DNA from: Salinibacterium sp. ZJ70 | GTDB lineage: Bacteria; Actinomycetota; Actinomycetes; Actinomycetales; Microbacteriaceae | Direction of reading: 5' to 3' | Assembly: GCF_011751865.2 (NCBI RefSeq) | Contig: NZ_CP061770.1 | Coordinates: 186,001 to 250,000, forward strand | Length of the DNA stretch: 64,000 bases | Position numbers and translations under genes: made by a program | Shown here: piece after piece, positions 14,491 to 23,383 of the stretch | Numbering within the stretch: position 1 is the stretch's first letter | Layout: each line of letters opens with the position of its first letter | Notes under the pieces: generated by a model | Told to the model about the DNA's origin: nothing | What the model saw: only the letters and a program-made list of their open reading frames with translations | Databases searched by the model: none

Positions 14491-15800
14491 CTGAGAACCG
14501 CCCGCGCAGACGGACCCGCAGCCACGCGGCCACGGCCGCGGGCGCATTCGCCGCAGCCTTCGCCCTGACCGCCACCGGCGGCCTGCCCGCGAACGCCGCG
14601 CCTCCCGACGTGCCCACCTGGGAAGAGGTGCAGGCTGCTCAGCGCAGCGAGGAGTCGAAGAAGGCCGAGATCGCGAAGATCGAAGCCATCGTCTCCGACC
14701 TGCAGCAGCGCGCCGCCGACCTCGCCAAGGTCGCGATGGAGCGCGCCGAAGACGCCCTCATCGCCCAGAGCGAGCTCGCCGATGCCGAGGCGAAGACCTC
14801 TCGACTCGCCGCGCAGCTCGAGGATGCCGAAGCTCGAGCGTCGTCGTCGGCCACGCTCGCCGCGAGCCTCGTGAGCCGCCTCGCACGGCAGGGCGGAGGT
14901 GACACGAGCGCCCTTCTCGCGTTCTCGTCGGCAGAGGACGCCGACCTGCTTCTCTCGCGCCTCGGCACGATGGAGAAGCTGTCCGCCACCTCCACGGCCC
15001 TCGTCGAGCAGGCGCTCTTCGACAAGCGCGCCGTCACCTCGCTGGCCGAGGAGGCCGAACTCGCCGAGGATGAGCGGCGCTCGCGCGCCGGTGCCGCCGT
15101 CGCCGCCCAGGAGGAGGCTGCCGCCGCCGCCGAATCGCTCACCGCCCAGGTGGCTGAGCAGGAGGCGAACATGTCGGTGCTCTACCAGCAGCTCGCGCTG
15201 CTGAAGGGAACGACCGCCGAGCTCATCCGCGAGTACTACGAGGGCATCGTCGTGACCCCGGCACCCACCACGCCCGCCCCCGCGCCGCAGCCGACGCAGC
15301 CCGGCCAGCCCGCGCAGCCCACCACGCCGCCGGCGCCACCCACGCAGCCCACGACGCCGCCGACCCAGCCGACCACCCCGCCGAGCTCCGGCTACCCCAC
15401 GCCCAACGCATCCGCCGTCTCCGGTGCGATCGCGTTCGCGCGGCAGCAGCTGGGCGAGCGCTACCAGCTGGGCGGCATGGGACCGGATGTGTGGGACTGC
15501 TCCGGGCTCACGAAGGCGTCGTACGCATCCGTCGGCGTGTACATCGGCACCCACAGCTCCACGGACCAGTACAACTACATGAAGCGCCAGGGGCGTCTCG
15601 TGCCGTACAGCCAGGTGCAGCCGGGCGACCTGATCTTCTACTCGGACGGCGGCTCCGCCGACAACCCGCGCAAGTACCACGTGACCATGTACGTGGGCGA
15701 CGGCAAGATGATCGAGGCCCCGAATCCGAGCGCCACCGTGCGCGTCGTCAACGTGCGCAACAGCGACCGCGTCGCCTACGTCGGGCGTCCCACGGGCTGA
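14487..15800 (+). CDS. Secreted NlpC/P60 peptidoglycan hydrolase with coiled coil
   Basis: 437 aa from a TTG at 14487 that overlaps the upstream TGA, indicating translational coupling. A signal peptide ends near ANAAPP. A long Ala/Glu coiled coil runs from about residue 35 to 245, then a Thr/Pro/Gln linker with repeated TQPTTPP units, then an NlpC/P60 domain with catalytic Cys338 (DCSG) and His398 (YHVTMYVG). The overall plan matches RipA-type endopeptidases acting at the septum. The start of the mature part (PDVPTWEEVQAAQRSE) mirrors that of the upstream M23 protein (ADFPSWSDVQAAKRNE), so the pair shares an ancestral N-terminal module. Confidence 0.87.
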   Translation: MTENRPRRRTRSHAATAAGAFAAAFALTATGGLPANAAPPDVPTWEEVQAAQRSEESKKAEIAKIEAIVSDLQQRAADLAKVAMERAEDALIAQSELADAEAKTSRLAAQLEDAEARASSSATLAASLVSRLARQGGGDTSALLAFSSAEDADLLLSRLGTMEKLSATSTALVEQALFDKRAVTSLAEEAELAEDERRSRAGAAVAAQEEAAAAAESLTAQVAEQEANMSVLYQQLALLKGTTAELIREYYEGIVVTPAPTTPAPAPQPTQPGQPAQPTTPPAPPTQPTTPPTQPTTPPSSGYPTPNASAVSGAIAFARQQLGERYQLGGMGPDVWDCSGLTKASYASVGVYIGTHSSTDQYNYMKRQGRLVPYSQVQPGDLIFYSDGGSADNPRKYHVTMYVGDGKMIEAPNPSATVRVVNVRNSDRVAYVGRPTG

Positions 15801-15826
15801 CCCGAACGCAGCCGACCCCAGACGCA

Positions 15827-15860
15827 CGAGAGCCCCGGATGCGGGCATCCGGGGCTCTCG
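15827..15860. terminator. Bidirectional hairpin terminator
   Basis: CGAGAGCCCCGGAT pairs perfectly with ATCCGGGGCTCTCG over 14 bp around a GCGGGC loop. It separates the convergent NlpC/P60 and pyrophosphatase genes. Confidence 0.75.
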
Positions 15861-15875
15861 GTCAGCGTGTGAGCG

Positions 15876-16370
15876 TCAGTGGCTCTCGTGCGGCACGTAC
15901 GCGGCGATGCCCGCCTGCACGATCGCCTCGGCCTCGGCGGCGTTGCCCCAGCCTTCGGTCTTGACCCACTTGCCGGGCTCGAGGTCCTTGTAGTGCTCGA
16001 AGAAGTGCTCGATCTCCTTGCGGGTGTACTCCGGGATGTCGTCGACGTCCTGGATGTGGCTCCAGCGCGGGTCCTTCGCGGGAACCGCGATGACCTTCGC
16101 GTCGGATCCGCCGTCGTCGGTCATGTTGAAGACGCCCACGGGGCGCACCTTCACGCCGACGCCGGGGAAGAGCGGGTAGTCGAGCAGCACGAGCACGTCG
16201 ACGGGGTCGCCGTCGAGGCCGAGGGTGTTCTCGAAGAAGCCGTAGTCGGTGGGGTACACGAATCCGGTGAACAGCACGCGGTCGAGGAACACGCGCCCGG
16301 TCTCGTGGTCGACTTCGTACTTGTTGCGGCTCCCCTTGGGGATCTCGATGACGGCGGCGTAGTCGGCCAT
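15876..16370 (-). CDS. ppa: Inorganic pyrophosphatase (family I)
   Basis: 164 aa, the usual size for bacterial family I enzymes. The signature [10 protein letters not shown] carries the metal-binding aspartates; YEVDHETGR near the N-terminus and [12 protein letters not shown] are also typical. It hydrolyses pyrophosphate in the cytoplasm. I chose the ATG at 16370 because AGGAG (16376-16380) lies five bases upstream; the GTG two codons earlier overlaps that site. It is divergent from tilS with a 43-base gap. Confidence 0.95.
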   Translation of the reverse strand: MADYAAVIEIPKGSRNKYEVDHETGRVFLDRVLFTGFVYPTDYGFFENTLGLDGDPVDVLVLLDYPLFPGVGVKVRPVGVFNMTDDGGSDAKVIAVPAKDPRWSHIQDVDDIPEYTRKEIEHFFEHYKDLEPGKWVKTEGWGNAAEAEAIVQAGIAAYVPHESH

Positions 16371-16413
16371 GTTCACTCCTGGTGCGTGCGGGATGTCGAA
16401 GTAACGTTAGCCG

Positions 16414-17448
16414 ATGCACCCTGGAGCAGACCGACCGCGCCTCACACCCGAGATGGCCGATATCCGCCGTGCCGTGCGCGACGCGACGACCGACCTGCGG
16501 GGCTCGGATGCGCTCGTGTTCGTCGCTCTCTCGGGCGGCGCGGATTCGCTCGCGCTCGCCGCAGCCACGGCGTTCGAAGCGCCGCGCGCCCAGCTGCGCG
16601 CCGGGGCCGTGATCGTCGATCACGCTCTTCAGGCAGGTTCGGATGCGGTGGCCGCCCGCGCCGCCGAGCAGGCACGTGAGCTCGGGCTCGACCCGGTGAT
16701 CGTGGAACGCGTCGAGGTGGGCTCGGCGGGTGGGCCGGAAGCGGCGGCGCGCGAGGCGCGCTACGCAGCGCTCGAGTCCGTGGCGACTCGCTCCGGCGCC
16801 CGTGCGGTGCTGCTCGCCCACACCCTCGACGATCAGGCGGAGACCGTGCTGCTGGGGCTCGCGCGCGGAAGCGGCGCCTCGAGCCTGCAGGGGATGGCTC
16901 CCACCTCCGGGCTGTGGCGTCGGCCGCTCCTCGGCATCCGCCGCACCGAGACGCGCAAGGCGTGCGCCGATCAGGGCCTCGAGCCGTGGGACGACCCGCA
17001 CAACCTCGACCCCACCTACGCCCGGGTGCGGGTGCGCCGACGCGTGCTGCCGGTGCTCGAAGCGGAGCTCGGACCCGGCATCGCCGAGGCGCTCGCCCGC
17101 ACCGCCGAGCAGGCGCGTGAGGACGCCGAGGCGTTCCAGCAGCAGATCGACGAGTTCATCGAGGACATCTGCGAACCTGCCGAAGCCGGCATCGCCGTGT
17201 CGGTCGCCGCGCTCGCCGCGAACCCGGCGGCGCTGCGGCAGCGCATCATCCGCTACGTCGTGCTCTCCGAGTTCGGCGTCGCGCTCAGCCGCACCCAGAC
17301 CCTCGAGGTCGCGCGTCTCGTGACCGACTGGCGGGGGCAGGGGCCCATCGATCTGCCCGAGCTCACCGCGCGCCGCGAGGGCGGCCTGCTCGTCTTCGCC
17401 TCCACGCGCGCAGATGACACCGCGACGGACGCCTCCGACGCGACGTAG
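16414..17448 (+). CDS. tilS: tRNA(Ile)-lysidine synthase
   Basis: 344 aa. The PP-loop is SGGADS (residues 40-45) in the N-type ATP pyrophosphatase domain, with VDHALQAGSD, HTLDDQAETVLLGLARGSG and RRPLLGIRRTETR following as in TilS. It modifies C34 of the AUA-reading tRNA-Ile so it decodes AUA rather than AUG. The C-terminal part is short, as in other actinobacterial forms. It is nine bases from hpt, and the tilS-hpt-ftsH order is widely conserved. A later ATG (MADIRR, 16453) is an alternative start. Confidence 0.92.
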   Translation: MHPGADRPRLTPEMADIRRAVRDATTDLRGSDALVFVALSGGADSLALAAATAFEAPRAQLRAGAVIVDHALQAGSDAVAARAAEQARELGLDPVIVERVEVGSAGGPEAAAREARYAALESVATRSGARAVLLAHTLDDQAETVLLGLARGSGASSLQGMAPTSGLWRRPLLGIRRTETRKACADQGLEPWDDPHNLDPTYARVRVRRRVLPVLEAELGPGIAEALARTAEQAREDAEAFQQQIDEFIEDICEPAEAGIAVSVAALAANPAALRQRIIRYVVLSEFGVALSRTQTLEVARLVTDWRGQGPIDLPELTARREGGLLVFASTRADDTATDASDAT

Positions 17449-17457
17449 GCTTGACTC

Positions 17458-18009
17458 ATGGAGACGGCCGACATCCAGGGTGACCTGACCAAGGTTCTCG
17501 TCGAGGAGAAGGAGATCCACGCCCGGATCGCCGAACTCTGTCGCGAGATCGAGCGCGACTACGAGGGCAAGGATCTGCTGCTCGTCGGCGTTCTGCGCGG
17601 AGCGGTCATGGTCATGGCCGACGTCTCGCGCGAACTCAACCGCCACATCGAGATGGACTGGATGGCGGTGAGCTCCTACGGAGCCAGCACCCAGTCGTCG
17701 GGTGTCGTGCGCATCCTGAAGGACCTCGACTCCGACCTCACGGGCCGCAACGTGCTCATCGTCGAGGACATCATCGACTCGGGCCTCACGCTCTCCTGGC
17801 TGCGCGAGAACCTCGCGGGCCGTGGCGCCGCCTCGGTCGAGATCTGCGCCCTGCTGCGCAAGCCCGAGGCCGCCAAGGTCGAGGTCGACGTGCGCTATGT
17901 GGGATTCGACATCCCCAACGAGTTCGTCGTCGGCTACGGCCTCGACTACGCCGAGAAGTACCGCAACCTGCGCGGCATCGGCGTGCTCGCCCCGCACGTG
18001 TACTCCTGA
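17458..18009 (+). CDS. hpt: Hypoxanthine phosphoribosyltransferase
   Basis: 183 aa, typical length. The PRPP-binding motif VLIVEDIIDSG (about residues 98-108), the VLRGAVMVMADV loop and the C-terminal VGYGLDYAEKYRNL segment are characteristic. It salvages hypoxanthine and guanine to IMP and GMP. The neighbourhood (tilS upstream, ftsH downstream) is the conserved one. Confidence 0.95.
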   Translation: METADIQGDLTKVLVEEKEIHARIAELCREIERDYEGKDLLLVGVLRGAVMVMADVSRELNRHIEMDWMAVSSYGASTQSSGVVRILKDLDSDLTGRNVLIVEDIIDSGLTLSWLRENLAGRGAASVEICALLRKPEAAKVEVDVRYVGFDIPNEFVVGYGLDYAEKYRNLRGIGVLAPHVYS

Positions 18010-18124
18010 TCTCGGGCACCGCCTCAGCCTCCGGCGAACATCCAGGCCCCACCAGGCATACGGGCGGTAGCCTGACAGTCACTTCTCCGCAGAGGAAGGA
18101 CTCGGGCTCCCGCCCCGCTCATAC

Positions 18125-20146
18125 ATGAACCTCAAACGCATCGTTCGCGGCCCCCTGCTCTACGTCATCCTGGGTGCGATCATCCTCATCGTCGGGTTCA
18201 ACCTGCTGAACACGACCGGCTTCCAGCGTGTGACCACGCAGGAAGGCATCGAGCTGCTCGGCGGCAACACGGTCGAGTCGGTGAAGGTCGTCGACGGCGA
18301 GCAGCGCGTCGACCTCACGCTCGACAAGGCCTACGTCGACGACGACAAGGTCGACAAGGGCAAGCTCGTGCAGTTCTACTACGTCCAGCCGCGCGGCGAG
18401 GACGTGATCTCGGCGATCGACGCCTCGGACGCGACGTTCGATGACGAGGTTCCCCAGACCAGCTGGTTCGTGAGCCTGCTCAGCATCCTCATCCCGTTCC
18501 TGCTCATCGGTCTGATCTTCTGGTTCCTGTTCTCGACGATGCGCGGCGGCGGCAACGGCGTCATGCAGTTCGGCAAGTCGAAGGCGAAGCTCGTCTCGAA
18601 GGAGTCGCCGAAGGTCACGTTCGCGGATGTCGCGGGCGCCGACGAGGCGGTCGAAGAGCTCACCGAGATCAAGGACTTCCTGCGGGATCCGACGAAGTTC
18701 CAGGCGGTCGGCGCCCGCATCCCGAAGGGCGTGCTGCTGTACGGCCCTCCCGGTACGGGCAAGACGCTCCTCGCACGCGCTGTCGCGGGCGAGGCGGGCG
18801 TGCCGTTCTATTCGATCTCCGGTTCGGACTTCGTGGAGATGTTCGTGGGTGTCGGCGCGAGCCGCGTGCGCGACCTGTTCGAGCAGGCGAAGCAGAACGC
18901 ACCGGCGATCATCTTCGTCGACGAGATCGACGCCGTCGGCCGCCACCGCGGTGCGGGTCTCGGCGGAGGCCACGACGAGCGCGAGCAGACCCTCAACCAG
19001 CTGCTCGTCGAGATGGACGGCTTCGACCCGAAGACCAACGTCATCCTCATCGCCGCCACCAACCGTCCCGACATCCTCGACCCCGCCCTGCTGCGTCCGG
19101 GGCGCTTCGATCGCCAGATCGGCGTCGACGCTCCCGACCTGAAGGGGCGCTTGAAGATCCTCCAGGTGCACGCGGCAGGCAAGCCGATGGCGAAGAACGT
19201 CGACCTCGAGGTGCTGGCGCGCAAGACGCCCGGCTTCACGGGCGCCGATCTCGCGAACGTGCTCAACGAGGCAGCGCTCCTCACGGCGCGCAGCAACGCG
19301 CAGCTCATCGACGACCGTGCGCTCGACGAGGCCGTCGACCGTGTGATGGCGGGCCCGCAGCGCCGCACGCGCATGATGAACGAGAAGGAGAAGCTCATCA
19401 CGGCGTACCACGAGGGCGGTCACGCGCTCGCGGCGGCGGCGATGAACCACTCCGACCCGGTCACGAAGGTCACGATCCTTCCCCGCGGTCGCGCGCTCGG
19501 CTACACGATGGTGCTGCCTCTCGAGGACAAGTACTCCGTCACGCGCAACGAGCTGCTCGACCAGCTCGTGTACGCGATGGGCGGTCGCGTGGCCGAGGAG
19601 ATCGTCTTCCACGACCCCACCACGGGTGCGTCGAACGACATCGAGAAGGCCACGAGCATCGCCCGCAAGATGGTCACCGAGTACGGCATGAGCGCGAACA
19701 TCGGCGCCATGAAGCTCGGGCAGTCGCAGGGCGAGGTGTTCCTCGGACGCGACATGGGCCACCAGCGCGACTACTCGGAGGAGATGGCGCAGCGCGTCGA
19801 CATCGAGGTGCGCGCGCTCATCGAGAACGCGCACGACGAGGCGTATGCGGTGCTGACCGCCAACCGCGACGTGCTCGACCGCCTCGCGCGCGAGCTCATC
19901 GAGAAGGAGACCCTCGACCACAACCAGCTGGCCGAGATCTTCGCGGATGTGCGGAAGCTCGACGAGCGCCCGCAGTGGCTTTCGAGCCAGTCGCGCCCCG
20001 TGAGCGACCTGCCGCCGATCGAGATCGTCGTGAAGGAGCCCGAGGTGGAGGTCACCGAGGGCACCGAGGACTCTCCCGGTGCGGCCTCTGGTGGGCCGGC
20101 GCACCCGCCCTTCGGCCACCCGACTCCCGGCATCGCGCCCGCGTAG
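18125..20146 (+). CDS. ftsH: ATP-dependent zinc metalloprotease FtsH
   Basis: 673 aa. Two membrane helices (about residues 9-28 and 113-136) bracket an extracytoplasmic segment. The AAA domain has Walker A GPPGTGKT (207-214), Walker [12 protein letters not shown] and the second region of homology ending in RPGRFDRQ. The zinc site is HEGGH (429-433), the form seen in many actinobacteria instead of HEAGH. The C-terminus ends in an acidic, then Pro/Gly-rich tail. It extracts and degrades membrane and regulatory proteins. It is six bases upstream of folE, so protein quality control and folate synthesis share a transcript. Confidence 0.96.
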   Translation: MNLKRIVRGPLLYVILGAIILIVGFNLLNTTGFQRVTTQEGIELLGGNTVESVKVVDGEQRVDLTLDKAYVDDDKVDKGKLVQFYYVQPRGEDVISAIDASDATFDDEVPQTSWFVSLLSILIPFLLIGLIFWFLFSTMRGGGNGVMQFGKSKAKLVSKESPKVTFADVAGADEAVEELTEIKDFLRDPTKFQAVGARIPKGVLLYGPPGTGKTLLARAVAGEAGVPFYSISGSDFVEMFVGVGASRVRDLFEQAKQNAPAIIFVDEIDAVGRHRGAGLGGGHDEREQTLNQLLVEMDGFDPKTNVILIAATNRPDILDPALLRPGRFDRQIGVDAPDLKGRLKILQVHAAGKPMAKNVDLEVLARKTPGFTGADLANVLNEAALLTARSNAQLIDDRALDEAVDRVMAGPQRRTRMMNEKEKLITAYHEGGHALAAAAMNHSDPVTKVTILPRGRALGYTMVLPLEDKYSVTRNELLDQLVYAMGGRVAEEIVFHDPTTGASNDIEKATSIARKMVTEYGMSANIGAMKLGQSQGEVFLGRDMGHQRDYSEEMAQRVDIEVRALIENAHDEAYAVLTANRDVLDRLARELIEKETLDHNQLAEIFADVRKLDERPQWLSSQSRPVSDLPPIEIVVKEPEVEVTEGTEDSPGAASGGPAHPPFGHPTPGIAPA

Positions 20147-20152
20147 GCCATC

Positions 20153-20746
20153 GTGACGATCGACTCGGAGCGCATCCAGGCGGCCGTCGTCGAGCTGCTG
20201 CAGGCGATCGGCGAGGACCCGACACGGCCGGGCCTCGCCGCGACGCCTCGGCGCATCGCCGACTCCTATGCCGAGCTGTTCGCCGGCATCGGCGCAGACC
20301 CGCTCGAGCACCTCGCGGACGCCGCCGAGTTCTCGGGGGACGACGCGGTGGGCGACCTCGTGCTGGTGCGCGACATCGCGTTCCGCTCCACGTGCGAGCA
20401 CCACCTGCTGCCGTTCATCGGCGTCGCGCACGTGGGCTACGTGCCGGGTGAGAAGATCGTCGGCCTCGGCAAGCTCGCGCGCGTCGTCGAGACGGTGAGC
20501 TCGCGTCCGCAGCTGCAGGAGCGGCTCGGTTCGCAGATCGCGGACGCGCTCGAGGAGGGCCTCGGCGCGCGTGGTGTGGTCGTCGTGCTCGACGCCCGTC
20601 ACGGATGCGTGTCGGCGCGTGGCGCGCGTCAGGCGGAGTCGTCGACCGTCACGGTCTCGAGCCGTGGTGTCTACGCCGACTCCGTGGCGCTGGCCGGGGT
20701 GCTCGCGCTCGTCTCACGCAGTCCGGAAGGCGACGCCGCCCCGTGA
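20153..20746 (+). CDS. folE: GTP cyclohydrolase I
   Basis: 197 aa, GTG start. It contains TPRRIADSYAELF, the zinc/catalytic STCEHHLLPFIG motif, GLGKLARVV and the C-terminal DARHGCVSARG. It converts GTP to dihydroneopterin triphosphate, the first step of folate synthesis. It overlaps folP by four bases (GTGA). The class is the zinc-dependent canonical FolE. Confidence 0.96.
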   Translation: MTIDSERIQAAVVELLQAIGEDPTRPGLAATPRRIADSYAELFAGIGADPLEHLADAAEFSGDDAVGDLVLVRDIAFRSTCEHHLLPFIGVAHVGYVPGEKIVGLGKLARVVETVSSRPQLQERLGSQIADALEEGLGARGVVVVLDARHGCVSARGARQAESSTVTVSSRGVYADSVALAGVLALVSRSPEGDAAP

Positions 20747-21534
20747 CCGAGATTCTCGGGATCCTCAACGTCACCCCCGACTCCTTCAGCGACGGGGGGC
20801 GCTGGCAGGTGCTCGACGACGCGGTCAGACATGCGCAGCTCATGGTCGATCAGGGCGCCACCTGGATCGATGTGGGCGGAGAGTCGACGAGGCCGGGCGC
20901 TGCGGCGATCGATCCGCTGGAGGAGCGCTCACGCGTGGTGCCGGTGGTGCGTGCGCTCGCCGAGAACGGCATCCCCGTCTCGATCGACACCCGCAACGCC
21001 TCGACGGCGCGTGCTGCGGTCGAGGCGGGCGCGACGATGATCAACGACGTCTCGGGCGGACTGCACGACCCGGAGATGGCCGCCCTCGCGGCGCAGACGG
21101 GCGCATGGTTCGTGGTCATGCACTGGCGCGGCGCGACGGACGCGGAACCCGTCTACGGCGACGTCGTCACCGAGGTGCGCGCCGAGCTGAAGGCGCGCAT
21201 CGCCGAGCTCATGGTGTTCGGCGTGCAGCGGGAGCGCATCATCATCGATCCTGGGCTCGGCTTCGCGAAGACCGCGGAGCACAACTGGCAGCTGCTCGGG
21301 CGGCTCGAGGAACTGACGACGCTTGCGCCCGTGCTGGTGGGTGCCTCGCGGAAGCGATTCATCGGCGCGATGCTTCCGGAGGGGGCGCCGATGAGCGAGC
21401 GCGACGCCCCCACAGCCGTCATCAGTGCGCTGTCGGCGCGTTCCGGGGCCTGGGGTGTGCGCGTACATGATGTGTCATCCTCCCGTCTTGCGCTCGATGT
21501 GTGGGATAAATGGGAGCAAGGAGGCCTCCGATGA
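20743..21534 (+). CDS. folP: Dihydropteroate synthase
   Basis: 263 aa from the GTG at 20743 that overlaps the folE stop. Signature segments: ILNVTPDSFSDGG at the start, WIDVGGESTRPGA, INDVSGG, VVMHWRG and IIDPGLGFAKT, ending SSRLALDVWDKW. It joins pterin pyrophosphate with p-aminobenzoate and is the sulfonamide target. The stop overlaps the folB ATG. Confidence 0.95.
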   Translation: MTEILGILNVTPDSFSDGGRWQVLDDAVRHAQLMVDQGATWIDVGGESTRPGAAAIDPLEERSRVVPVVRALAENGIPVSIDTRNASTARAAVEAGATMINDVSGGLHDPEMAALAAQTGAWFVVMHWRGATDAEPVYGDVVTEVRAELKARIAELMVFGVQRERIIIDPGLGFAKTAEHNWQLLGRLEELTTLAPVLVGASRKRFIGAMLPEGAPMSERDAPTAVISALSARSGAWGVRVHDVSSSRLALDVWDKWEQGGLR

Positions 21535-21899
21535 CCACCCGCGACGAGATCACCATCACCGGTTTGCGCGCCATGGGGTACCACGGTGTGCTCCCCGCCG
21601 AGCGGGTCGCCGGCCAGCTGTTCATCGTCGACGTCGTGCTGCGGCTCGCTCTCGCGCCCGCATCCGAGGGTGACGATCTCGCGGCGACCGTCGACTACGG
21701 CGACGTCGCCAGCCGCGTCGTGAAAGCCGTGGAATCGGATCCCGTCGACCTCATCGAGACCGTCGCCGAGCGCGTCGCCGCGATCGCGCTCTCCTATCCG
21801 CTCGTCGAATCGACGACCGTGGTCGTGCACAAGCCGTCCGCCCCCATCCCCGTGCCGTTCGCCGACGTGAGCGTCACCATCCATCGGGATCGCACGTGA
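21531..21899 (+). CDS. folB: Dihydroneopterin aldolase
   Basis: 122 aa from the ATG at 21531, which has AAGGAGG (21518-21524) upstream and overlaps the folP stop. GYHGVLPAERVAGQLF carries the active-site region, LVESTTVVVHKPSAP the conserved Lys. It releases glycolaldehyde from dihydroneopterin. GTGA overlap with folK. Confidence 0.94.
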   Translation: MTTRDEITITGLRAMGYHGVLPAERVAGQLFIVDVVLRLALAPASEGDDLAATVDYGDVASRVVKAVESDPVDLIETVAERVAAIALSYPLVESTTVVVHKPSAPIPVPFADVSVTIHRDRT

Positions 21900-22384
21900 G
21901 CGAGACGGTCGCGGCGATCGTCGCCTTCGGATCGAATCTCGGGCAGCGCGCCGAGACGATCCAGGCGGCCGCCGATGAGCTCGCCGCCATCGACGGCATC
22001 GAGCTCGTGAAGCTCGCGCCCGTCATCGAGACGCCCGCCCTGCGCCCGTACGGCCTCGACCCCGAGGCGCCCGCCTACCTCAACACGGTCGCGCTCATCG
22101 ACACGACGCTGTCGGCGCCCGAGCTGCACACCGTGCTGCAGGAGATCGAGGACGCCCACGGCCGCGAGCGCGCCACGCGCTGGGGCGATCGCACGCTCGA
22201 CCTCGACCTCATCATCTACGGCGATGTGCAGCAGGACGACCCACAGCTCACCCTCCCGCACCCGCGCGCCCACGAACGCGACTTCGTGCTGCGCCCGTGG
22301 GCCACGATCGACCCGCTCGCCGAGCTCCCCGGCCACGGACCCATCTCCGACCTCCTCGACGCTCTCGCGGAGACCGCGACATGA
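21896..22384 (+). CDS. folK: Hydroxymethyl-dihydropterin pyrophosphokinase
   Basis: 162 aa. It has the AFGSNLGQR start, PAYLNTVALIDT, the RWGDRTLDLDLIIYG metal and ATP site, and LTLPHPRAHERDFVLRPW. It activates the pterin for FolP. It is the last folate gene of the run; the TGA overlaps the next ATG. Confidence 0.95.
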   Translation: MSETVAAIVAFGSNLGQRAETIQAAADELAAIDGIELVKLAPVIETPALRPYGLDPEAPAYLNTVALIDTTLSAPELHTVLQEIEDAHGRERATRWGDRTLDLDLIIYGDVQQDDPQLTLPHPRAHERDFVLRPWATIDPLAELPGHGPISDLLDALAETAT

Positions 22385-22851
22385 CCCGCACGCGCGCGCT
22401 TCCGCTGGTCGTGCTCGCTGTGATCGGCGGCATCGCCGCGCTCCTGCTGCAGCTCGCACTCGGTGCCGCGGGCATGCCCAAGCTCACGCCGCAGGTGTCG
22501 CTCTCGGTGACGCTCGTGCTCATCGGCGTGGTCGTCGTCGCTCTCGCGCTTCCTGTTCGCCGCGCCGTGCGCACGCGCGAGCATGCCCGTGTCGACCCGT
22601 TCTACGCGACCCGCGTGGTGCTCATCGCGCAAGCATCCGCACTCTCGGGCGCCCTCTTCGCGGGGGCAGCGCTCGGACTGCTGGTCGAACTGCTGGGCCG
22701 CCCGGTCGTCACGACCAGCGGAGTCTGGGGTGTCGTGGCGATGATCATCGCCTCGCTCGCCCTCATGATCGCGGGGCTCGTCGCCGAGGCGTTCTGCGTT
22801 GTGCCGCCGGATGACGACGACCCGGCGAGCGGACCCACCGCGACAACCTGA
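22381..22851 (+). CDS. DUF3180 family membrane protein
   Basis: 156 aa, ATG overlapping the folK stop. Four hydrophobic segments (starting at about residues 6, 37, 78 and 112) with a Pro/Asp-rich C-terminal end (PPDDDDPASG). Its place after folK is conserved in actinobacteria, which is why DUF3180 is proposed. Function unknown; it is chained into the folate operon without being an obvious folate enzyme. Confidence 0.85.
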   Translation: MTRTRALPLVVLAVIGGIAALLLQLALGAAGMPKLTPQVSLSVTLVLIGVVVVALALPVRRAVRTREHARVDPFYATRVVLIAQASALSGALFAGAALGLLVELLGRPVVTTSGVWGVVAMIIASLALMIAGLVAEAFCVVPPDDDDPASGPTATT

Positions 22852-22870
22852 ACCCTTGTAGCGTGGTCGC

Positions 22871-23383
22871 GTGACCGACACCACCGCCCCCGCCGAATCG
22901 CCTCGCCTCGACCCCGTCGCGGGCGAATGGCGCCGCGTCTCGCCGAAGTACCTCACCATCGACCTCATCTCGAACCTCATCTGGACCGTGATCATGGTGG
23001 GCGTCGCGGTCGTCGCGGTCGTGATCTTCGAATGGCCGCCCCTCGGCTGGCTGCTGCCCGCCGGACTGGCGGTCATCTTCCTCACCTACGCGGCTCTCAC
23101 ACCGCGCCGAGTGCGGGCGATCGGCTACATGCTGCGCGATGACGACCTGCTGTTCCGCACCGGCATCATGTTCCGTCGCATCGTCGCCGTGCCCTACGGC
23201 CGCATGCAGCTCGTCGACATCAACCGCGGCCCCCTCGCCCGCGCCGTCGGCCTCGCCGAGCTCAAGCTCGTGACCGCCGCCGCCGCGACCGCCGTCACCA
23301 TCCCCGGGCTCCCCTTCGACGAGGCGGAGCAGCTGCGCGACCACCTCGTGGCCGTCGCCGAGACCCGGCGGGCCGGCCTGTGA
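22871..23383 (+). CDS. Bacterial PH-domain (YdbS-like) membrane protein
   Basis: 170 aa, GTG start. Two membrane helices (about residues 33-75) precede a bPH2-type domain containing GIMFRRIVAVPYGRMQLVDI. It overlaps the next gene by four bases and is expected to work with it. In Bacillus, related YdbS/YdbT proteins have been linked to protection against bacteriocins; whether that applies here is unknown. Confidence 0.85.
   Translation: MTDTTAPAESPRLDPVAGEWRRVSPKYLTIDLISNLIWTVIMVGVAVVAVVIFEWPPLGWLLPAGLAVIFLTYAALTPRRVRAIGYMLRDDDLLFRTGIMFRRIVAVPYGRMQLVDINRGPLARAVGLAELKLVTAAAATAVTIPGLPFDEAEQLRDHLVAVAETRRAGL

Noticed and set aside
15301..15400. TQPTTPP-coding repeats in the NlpC/P60 gene as a mobile repeat
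   Set aside because: Low-complexity Pro/Thr linker typical of secreted wall hydrolases; no copies elsewhere in the window.
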